In this document: piece after piece, positions 30,642 through 36,349 of the stretch
Layout: each line of letters starts with the position of its first letter
Position numbering within the stretch: position 1 is the first letter of the stretch
DNA from: Betaproteobacteria bacterium
GTDB lineage: Bacteria; Pseudomonadota; Gammaproteobacteria; Burkholderiales; Burkholderiaceae
Assembly (NCBI GenBank): GCA_947378095.1
Contig: CANCIL010000005.1
Location: forward strand, 1 to 41,414
DNA length: 41,414 nucleotides
Reading direction: 5' to 3'
Notes under the pieces: model-generated
Databases searched by the model: none
What the model saw: only the letters and a program-made list of their open reading frames with translations
What the model was told of the DNA's origin: nothing
Made by a program: the position numbers and the translations under genes

Positions 30642-30736
30642 GGAGACGTGGCCGAGCTGGTCGAAGGCACTCCCCTGCTAAGGGAGCATCGGGGCTAAAA
30701 CTCTGATCGGAGGTTCGAATCCTCTCGTCTCCGCCA
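30642..30736 (+). tRNA. tRNA-Ser (anticodon GCT)
   Basis: A 95-base class II tRNA with encoded CCA. The acceptor stem GGAGACG (30642-30648) pairs with CGTCTCC (30726-30732), then G and CCA. The anticodon stem CTCCC/GGGAG encloses CTGCTAA, giving anticodon GCU for AGC/AGU codons. A long variable arm (about 30687-30708) is as expected for tRNA-Ser. The position after lysC is common in Burkholderiales. Confidence 0.96.
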
Positions 30737-30747
30737 GTACTTGTTTA

Positions 30748-30776
30748 AAGAGCCCCATACAAGGGGCTTTTTTTTC
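30748..30776 (+). terminator. Intrinsic terminator after tRNA-Ser
   Basis: AGCCCC (30751-30756) and GGGGCT (30763-30768) enclose a six-base loop and are followed by a run of eight T. It isolates the tRNA transcript from the accessory operon downstream. Confidence 0.9.
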
Positions 30777-30864
30777 TCAACTCTTATCCGAGCAGGTTCG
30801 TGGCTTTGGTTGAGTAATCGCTTATGATCTTTGGTATTAATTAGGCTAATTTGTGGGGCGAAAT

Positions 30865-31302
30865 ATGACCTTAGTAAAAATTTCAATGGCATTAATAACT
30901 CTGGGTATGACAGCTACAGTTTTTGCTGCCCCTCTAATCAGTCCAAAAGAAGCTGAGTTGCCAGATACACCACCGACTTTATCTACTAGAGGTATTTCAC
31001 GTGGACCTTCTATTAAGCTAAATTCACCAGAAGCAAATACTCCAGTGATGTCCCCATTTGAATTCAAGGTTAGCTTTGATGCTCGAGGTGAATCTAAGAT
31101 AGATCCAAATTCGGTGAAGGTGATCTACATGAAATCTCCATTTGTGGATCTCACTCCTAGATTAAAGGCAGCAATTTCTGCGAGTGGAATTGATTTTGCA
31201 AAGGCAGAGGTCCCGCCAGGTACTCATGTGATTCGCATTACTGTTAAGGATACTGAGGGGCGTGAAACAAACTCCGTAATGAACCTCGTGGTTGCAAAAT
31301 AA
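30865..31302 (+). CDS. Secreted small protein of unknown function
   Basis: A 145-residue protein I do not recognise. Residues 1-21 form a Sec signal peptide (cleavage likely after VFA). The mature part is about 124 residues, without cysteine. It looks like an all-beta domain: FEFKVSFDARGESKIDPNSVKVIYMKS and TRLK-like helix, then VPPGTHVIRITVKDTEGRE, wording typical of Ig-like or cadherin-like sandwiches. ATG 30865 is chosen over GTG 30853 because GGGGCG at 30855-30860 lies at good distance. Its stop overlaps the next start (TAATG), so it is translationally coupled to the membrane protein gene and the caspase. Confidence 0.75.
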   Translation: MTLVKISMALITLGMTATVFAAPLISPKEAELPDTPPTLSTRGISRGPSIKLNSPEANTPVMSPFEFKVSFDARGESKIDPNSVKVIYMKSPFVDLTPRLKAAISASGIDFAKAEVPPGTHVIRITVKDTEGRETNSVMNLVVAK

Positions 31303-32093
31303 TGAATTGCCCATATTGTTTATCGGAGGTTTCTGAGGAAGCGGTTGTTTGTAAAGTATGCACTCGAGATCTCTATCTATTTAAGCCAATGATGGCTAAA
31401 GTGGCTGATCTAGAAAAACGACTTTCAGAAATCCCGAATCAAGAAGCTTACGAAAAGCGGATTGCTGAATTAGAGTTGATGCTTGATGAACACGAGCAAA
31501 ATTCAGCATCACATAAAACCTTGAGCGGCTGGTTTTCTGACATTGCGGTTTATTTAATCATTCCATTATTGCTACTGCTATTGGCCCATTGGCTTATCGC
31601 AGTTGTTTATGACGCGAAGATGGTTTATCTCAGAATTATTTCAATGGCATTGCCACTGCCTTTTGCTTATTTTTTATTCAAAGAGCATCAGCATAAATTA
31701 TTGCCCTGGTTTATTGGTGCTGCATTTCTTTCTATAACCTCAGTCATTGGAATGAGTTGGATTACTAGCTTGGTAGATCAATCGCCAATCTTTCCGCAAA
31801 ACTTATTTGAATGGAAAGAGGTCATTGAATATTCAGCAAGTATTGCCTTTAGCTTTCTTACTGGGATGCTGCTTGGTGGGGTTGCCTATGCAAGTAAGCA
31901 AAGACACCGTCGCAAAGCCATTCTTAGCCCATTTATGAAGGCGGTTGCATCTGGCTTGGGTGATGGAAAAATCAGCCCAAGCAATGTTTACACCATCATG
32001 AAAACCCTACAGGATTATGGAGCTACTATCATTGCTCTAGGAACAACGGCATTATCTCTTTACACAGGATTAAAAGGGATTATTGGAAATTAG
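31302..32093 (+). CDS. Zinc-ribbon multi-pass membrane protein
   Basis: A 263-residue protein of unknown function. The first 20 residues hold a zinc ribbon, CPYC at 3-6 and CKVC at 17-20, which should be cytoplasmic. Residues 31-68 form a coiled coil (KVADLEKRLSEIPNQEAYEKRIAELELMLDEH). Four or five membrane helices follow, about 80-103, 107-126, 133-156, 176-197 and 239-261, with a basic loop KQRHRRK at 199-205 and a helical segment SPFMKAVASGLGDGKISPSNVYTIMKTL. It is coupled to the secreted protein gene upstream and ends 3 bases before the caspase start, so the three probably act together. Confidence 0.75.
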   Translation: MNCPYCLSEVSEEAVVCKVCTRDLYLFKPMMAKVADLEKRLSEIPNQEAYEKRIAELELMLDEHEQNSASHKTLSGWFSDIAVYLIIPLLLLLLAHWLIAVVYDAKMVYLRIISMALPLPFAYFLFKEHQHKLLPWFIGAAFLSITSVIGMSWITSLVDQSPIFPQNLFEWKEVIEYSASIAFSFLTGMLLGGVAYASKQRHRRKAILSPFMKAVASGLGDGKISPSNVYTIMKTLQDYGATIIALGTTALSLYTGLKGIIGN

Positions 32094-32096
32094 GCT

Positions 32097-33824
32097 ATGA
32101 AAAAAATAATACTAAGCTTACTGTTCTTATGCCTTCAACCTTTAAGCGTTTTTGCTCAAGCTGATTGTCCATCATCGCAAATATTGAGATATGAGGATGG
32201 AACGTCTGGATGCATGACTGATAATAAAGTATTTAGTATCCAGCGCAATCTGAGGGCGGGAAGGCTCTCAATAATTGACTCAGTAGCCTCTAAGGAAAAA
32301 TACCTTATTGCTATGACTAAAAATCCCAAAAGTTGCCCTATTAATTTCATGAGTATCGATTGGGGTGGAAGGATGCTTGCTCAGTCTTCTGTTTTAAATA
32401 GGTGCGAGGATGAGATTGCTGATCGAGCTGCTAAACAGAACAAGAGCCCCGCTGGTTGTGAGTGTGAAATTGTTTATGACAGCACCCGGTCAAAGAATGT
32501 CACTCTTTCAAAAGCTGGATTTGAGGCTAAAACTAGAGCTTGGCTGGCTGGCGTGCAGGACTCCGGCCAGTTTAAGGATCAATTCACAGATGAGGAAAAG
32601 AAGGCAAACTCAATATTTCTTGCTGAATATATGAAGATGCCTGATGGTTCCCCATCCACCAGTTTGGCGTCGAATCAATCTGCAGATAAGAGACTCCAAG
32701 ATGAGCTTGCCAAAAAGCAGCAATTGGATCAAAAGGAAAAAGAGCTTGCTGAGAAGGCTCGGGTAGAAAAAGAAAAGGCCCTAGCTGAAGACAGGCGTAT
32801 TGCACAGGAAATCGCCCAAAAAGGTCAGCTTGACAAAGATGCGGTTAATAAGGCACGCATTGAAAAGGAGAAATCTCTTGCTGAGGAAAAACGGATTGCT
32901 CAAGAATTAGCCAAGGTTCAAGCCCTTGAAAAGGAAAAGGCAGATCTAATTGCTAAGCTTCAACAAGAAAAAGATGCTCGAGAAAAGGCAACTGCCTCTA
33001 GGGTTGTGAGCGACGAAGCTCGTATCTTAGCTTTGCGTAAGGAGCTTGAGAAAGAGATTCGTGCAAGTATTCAAAGCGAATCCTCAAGTAACTCTAAGAC
33101 TGCCCCATCCAAAGTATTCGCTAATCGAAAAGCACTAGTTATTGGCAATGATTCCTATCAAAAGGTATCTCCATTGGCAAATGCACGCGAGGATGCCAAG
33201 GTCTTGGCAGATAGTCTCAATACTCTTGGGTATAAGGTAACTCTTAAATTAGACGTAACAGAGAAGCAATTCAAATCTGAGCTACGATCATTTAAAAACC
33301 AGGTTCAACCAGGCGATGAGATTGCTTTATTTTATGCCGGACATGGCGTTCAAATCGCCTCTACCAACTATCTACTGCCGATTGACATTGGTGGGCAGAG
33401 TGAGGAAGAGGTTAAAGATGAGGCAGTTTCCTTGCAGAGGTTGCTTGATGATATGAATGAGAAGGGTGCTAAATTCACCTTAGCAATGATTGATGCCTGT
33501 CGCGACAACCCCTTTAAGGGAAATGGCCGAAGCATTGCCGGTGGGCGAGGATTGGCTCCAACCACAGCTGCAACAGGGCAGATGATCGTATTTTCTGCGG
33601 GATCTGGTCAGCAAGCCCTTGATAAGCTGGGGCCTTCTGATAAAAGTAAAAATGGCCTATTTACAAGGGTTTTTGTTAAAGAAATGCAAAAGCCTGGAGT
33701 CACTGTTGATCGAGTCGTTCGAAATGTCCGCACTGAGGTCGTTTCTCTGGCGAAATCAGTAGGTCATGATCAGGTGCCTGCAATCTATGATCAGGTGGTT
33801 GGCGAGTTTTATTTCAAGCAATAA
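32097..33824 (+). CDS. Secreted caspase-like (C14) cysteine peptidase
   Basis: A 575-residue exported protease-like protein. Residues 1-20 are a Sec signal peptide. Residues 21-190 form an N-terminal domain with six cysteines (24, 39, 80, 103, 121, 123), matching nothing I know. Residues 195-325 are a charged coiled coil holding a 23-residue unit repeated at 219-241 and 251-273. The C14 caspase domain occupies about 344-575: ANRKALVIGNDSY opens it, the catalytic dyad H416 (FYAGHG) and C468 (IDACRDNPF) is intact, and FSAGSGQQA follows. Export to the periplasm differs from the cytoplasmic caspases of known defence systems. Substrate and activation are unknown. Confidence 0.85.
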   Translation: MKKIILSLLFLCLQPLSVFAQADCPSSQILRYEDGTSGCMTDNKVFSIQRNLRAGRLSIIDSVASKEKYLIAMTKNPKSCPINFMSIDWGGRMLAQSSVLNRCEDEIADRAAKQNKSPAGCECEIVYDSTRSKNVTLSKAGFEAKTRAWLAGVQDSGQFKDQFTDEEKKANSIFLAEYMKMPDGSPSTSLASNQSADKRLQDELAKKQQLDQKEKELAEKARVEKEKALAEDRRIAQEIAQKGQLDKDAVNKARIEKEKSLAEEKRIAQELAKVQALEKEKADLIAKLQQEKDAREKATASRVVSDEARILALRKELEKEIRASIQSESSSNSKTAPSKVFANRKALVIGNDSYQKVSPLANAREDAKVLADSLNTLGYKVTLKLDVTEKQFKSELRSFKNQVQPGDEIALFYAGHGVQIASTNYLLPIDIGGQSEEEVKDEAVSLQRLLDDMNEKGAKFTLAMIDACRDNPFKGNGRSIAGGRGLAPTTAATGQMIVFSAGSGQQALDKLGPSDKSKNGLFTRVFVKEMQKPGVTVDRVVRNVRTEVVSLAKSVGHDQVPAIYDQVVGEFYFKQ

Positions 33825-33843
33825 GCCGCATTTATTTCGTAAT

Positions 33844-33866
33844 AAGCCCCTTATTGGGGCTTTTTT
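33844..33866 (+). terminator. Intrinsic terminator after the caspase operon
   Basis: AAGCCCC (33844-33850) and GGGGCTT (33856-33862) enclose a TTATT loop and lead into a T-run. It lies 20 bases after the caspase stop and closes the three-gene unit. Confidence 0.9.
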
Positions 33867-33947
33867 CATTTCTAACTAGCCACATACCCATCCAATATAG
33901 GGGCTGATCTTCGGCCCTAGGCATTTTCACTTATTTTATTGCTATAG

Positions 33948-33977
33948 TTGTGAAGTTCAGTACTTCTGTAGTATATT
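33948..33977 (+). promoter_or_regulatory. Candidate promoter with overlapping inverted repeat, probably giving a leaderless transcript
   Basis: TTGTGA (33948-33953) and TATATT (33972-33977) are 18 bases apart. Between them lies the inverted repeat GAAGT-N5-ACTTC (33952-33966), a plausible operator. The predicted transcript start (about 33984) coincides with the ATG at 33985, and no Shine-Dalgarno sequence precedes that ATG. Confidence 0.45.
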
Positions 33978-33984
33978 TAGATCA

Positions 33985-34164
33985 ATGAAGCGACAAATAC
34001 CGAAAACTCAATTGGCTTTGGAATGGATAGGGAAGGGGATGACTGCAGCCCAAGCAGCTCGAAAACTAGAAATATCTGAGTCCGGTGTCTATGCAGCTTT
34101 AAGAAAAACCAAGGCAAAAGATCTTGGTTGTTGTCCTACTTGTGGTCACAAACTAAGGAAATAG
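33985..34164 (+). CDS. Small HTH / zinc-knuckle protein
   Basis: A 59-residue protein just under the usual size cut-off of gene finders. It begins MKRQIPKTQLALEWIGKGM; then TAAQAARKLEISESGVYAALRK (20-41) is a clear resolvase-like or Trp-repressor-like helix-turn-helix. The C-terminus carries CCPTCGH (49-55), a possible half zinc knuckle. It is probably a small DNA-binding regulator, perhaps binding the inverted repeat in its own promoter. Its stop is 2 bases before the start of the next gene, whose ribosome-binding site (AAGGAA) lies within this gene's last codons, so the two are coupled. Confidence 0.65.
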   Translation: MKRQIPKTQLALEWIGKGMTAAQAARKLEISESGVYAALRKTKAKDLGCCPTCGHKLRK

Positions 34165-34166
34165 AA

Positions 34167-34463
34167 ATGAAAAAAACGCTTTTAGCAGTTGCATGCATAT
34201 CTGTGGCCGCAATTGCTTATGCAAATAACGTTTCGGATTCAAATGAGCTTGTGACGCAGCAGTGCAAGATTTCTGCAGAAGCAGTATCAACCCTAAAGAG
34301 ATTGCGTTATGGAAATACGGTCATTCGCAAGGACGTAGCCAGTCTGATCAATCAAAGTCTCAAAACACCAGAAAATCGCGAGATTGCCAATAAAACCCTG
34401 AATCAAATGGTGGATGACAAGGTGAGTGATGCTAGGAGCTTGGAAGGCAAGTATTGCTCTTAA
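34167..34463 (+). CDS. Small secreted protein of unknown function
   Basis: A 98-residue protein with a Sec signal peptide (1-19, cleavage after AYA). The mature part is helical and has two cysteines, C33 and C97, placed to form a disulfide joining the ends of the domain. No family is recognised. The frame is open back to 34128, but ATG 34167 follows AAGGAAATAG and begins the signal peptide. It is expressed with the small HTH protein immediately upstream. Confidence 0.7.
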   Translation: MKKTLLAVACISVAAIAYANNVSDSNELVTQQCKISAEAVSTLKRLRYGNTVIRKDVASLINQSLKTPENREIANKTLNQMVDDKVSDARSLEGKYCS

Positions 34464-34607
34464 GAAATTTCATTTAATGGGTGTTTCTGGGGAGCGCATC
34501 GTATAAACTTTAATCATAGGAATTGATATGATTCGGAGATAATGAGTGCACTTCAGAAAGAGTAAATGTATATCCATATTGATGCGCCAATTGGGATTAG
34601 CTTCTAG

Positions 34608-36050
34608 ATGAAATTACTGATCTCCCTTTATTTCTTTGTATTGGCCATTGTTCAAGGTGGGCTGCTGGGCGGTATTGTCTATTACCATCTTGCAAATCTT
34701 TCTGTACGCGCTGGGCAATACTGGATAAGCTCCTTGTTTTGTAGTGTATTAGCTTTATTTAGTTTTGGGGCTGGCGTCTTGTTTGTGACCGATGTCACAA
34801 ATCCTAATTTTAACTTTACCGTTTCCAACACTCTTTTTTATAGCGCTGCAGTTCTGCAAGCCTTATTTTTCTCATCGCTTAATAAAGCCGTCTCTAAAAA
34901 GTTATTTATTGCTGTTCTTGTTTCGATCCTAGTATTTTTTGGCATATTTGAAGTGATGAGGGTAGCGGGCGATTATCTGAGTCGTACTATATTTTTAGCT
35001 AGTATCACAGCGCTACTTTTTCTGTGGCAAATCATTGAGCTCAAGATTAAAAGGAAAGGCAACCCCTCAATTGCACTTCGCTTATTACAGTATTTGAGTG
35101 TTATTGGTCTGGGATTAAATCTTTATCGCATTATTTTCCTATTTTTTATTCCAGCTAAAATTGTCCACGTTTCTGAGGTTCCCCAGGAATTAATTCTGAT
35201 TACTTTAGGTCAGATGGTGGCGAATACTTTGTCATATATTTTCATAGTTGCAAATTGGGCTGAACGTATTGCAATTGATAACTATCGAAAGAGAATTGAA
35301 AATACTGAAATTAGAACGCTTTTGGAGGAGCGAGAGCTATTAATTGGTTCCTTGTTAAAAGCCAATAAAACATCAGCAACTGGCGCTCTATCTGCTTCTA
35401 TTGCCCATGAATTGAATCAACCCTTGGCTGCTACTAGTTTGAATATTCAGCTTTTGCAGAAGAAATTAGATAAAGGTGATTTAGGCCCCTCAACCCAAAG
35501 AGAAGTTTATGCCACCTTATTGAGTGATAATGAGCGCGCTGCAAGCATTATTCGCTCACTAAAAGGAATTTTTTCTGATCAAGATGTCGCTACAGAAAGT
35601 GTTTCTTTCCCTGACTTATTGAGTTCCATTGTTACCATCCTGAATCCTGAACTCAAGTCCAAAGAAATTCAACTGAAGCTGGATCTAGATCCCAGGCTAA
35701 CAATGCAGGGAAATCGTGATGAGTTGCGGCAGCTGATGATGAACCTGTTGGGTAATGCTATTCAAGCTTTAAGCGATAACAATAAATCTCCTAAAATTAT
35801 TACTGTTAAAGGGCGGTACATTTTCGAGGGTATTGAAATTGCCGTTGCTGATAATGGTATGGGTATCCCGGCTTCATCCCAAGATGCACTTTTTGAGTTA
35901 CTTACTGGTAGTAAAACAAAAGGTATGGGCTTAGGGCTTTGGCTTTGTAAGCATATTGTTACTCGTCATGGGGGTAGGATTTATTATCAGAAAGCTAAAG
36001 AAGGGGGTGCAGAATTTGTAATGATTCTGCCCTTGGTTTCACCGCTCTAG
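34608..36050 (+). CDS. Membrane histidine kinase with multi-helix sensor domain
   Basis: A 480-residue sensor kinase. Seven hydrophobic helices lie at about 4-26, 38-60, 73-92, 98-118, 126-144, 157-181 and 194-216, with little periplasmic sequence, so the signal is probably membrane-borne or hydrophobic. A coiled-coil linker (222-252) leads to the HisKA domain with phosphoacceptor H267 (SIAHELNQPLAATSLN) and the ATPase domain with N-box NLLGNAIQAL, G1 ADNGMGIP and G2 GMGLGLWLCKHI. The HELNQPL box is of the FixL/TodS kind, which usually pairs with FixJ/NarL regulators like that at 39018. The sensor domain resembles that of the second kinase downstream. Confidence 0.88.
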   Translation: MKLLISLYFFVLAIVQGGLLGGIVYYHLANLSVRAGQYWISSLFCSVLALFSFGAGVLFVTDVTNPNFNFTVSNTLFYSAAVLQALFFSSLNKAVSKKLFIAVLVSILVFFGIFEVMRVAGDYLSRTIFLASITALLFLWQIIELKIKRKGNPSIALRLLQYLSVIGLGLNLYRIIFLFFIPAKIVHVSEVPQELILITLGQMVANTLSYIFIVANWAERIAIDNYRKRIENTEIRTLLEERELLIGSLLKANKTSATGALSASIAHELNQPLAATSLNIQLLQKKLDKGDLGPSTQREVYATLLSDNERAASIIRSLKGIFSDQDVATESVSFPDLLSSIVTILNPELKSKEIQLKLDLDPRLTMQGNRDELRQLMMNLLGNAIQALSDNNKSPKIITVKGRYIFEGIEIAVADNGMGIPASSQDALFELLTGSKTKGMGLGLWLCKHIVTRHGGRIYYQKAKEGGAEFVMILPLVSPL

Positions 36051-36064
36051 CCATTCCATTTGTA

Positions 36065-36096
36065 AGTGGCAATAGTCTTCCGACAAGACTGCCACT
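36065..36096 (+). other. Long imperfect hairpin after the first kinase gene
   Basis: AGTGGC (36065-36070) pairs with GCCACT (36091-36096), and AGTCTT (36074-36079) with AAGACT (36085-36090). This gives two six-base-pair stems separated by a three-base bulge and capped by CCGAC. No T-run follows, so it is not a standard terminator. It could protect the 3' end of the first kinase mRNA. Confidence 0.5.
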
Positions 36097-36349
36097 GCTA
36101 GCACTAATACCTCGCTTAGTTTTTATCTTTCTTGTAATTGCACCTCATTTATCCACCATCATTTCCAAGATTGAATTTGGGCTAATGGTTTAACATGGCA
36201 TCAGTAGGAAATGCTCTTCCTATGTCTTTGTTTAGCAAGAATTCCTAAATTTAACAGGGCCTAGTAAAGAAGGTGAATATCAGTAAACTTGCATCGTTCA
36301 ATCTCTCAATCCAAGGTGATGGCATTCATTTTGGTGAAGTGAGTACGAA
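36097..36349 (+). other. Intergenic leader between the two kinase genes
   Basis: No confident gene is seen. A second small hairpin TAGGAA-N6-TTCCTA lies at 36205-36222. A 28-codon open frame starts at GTG 36273, just after AAAGAAG, and stops at 36359, overlapping the first codons of the second kinase frame. It could be a coupling leader peptide or the former 5' end of the kinase gene, but neither is proven. Confidence 0.35.

Noticed and set aside
30642..33866. Genomic island integrated at tRNA-Ser
   Set aside because: The caspase operon sits after a tRNA gene, but I found no integrase and no copy of the tRNA 3' end downstream by eye, so integration is not supported.
36195..36248. 17-codon frame (MASVGNALPMSLF...) between the kinases
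   Set aside because: It is very short, lacks a ribosome-binding site and overlaps a hairpin; chance explains it.
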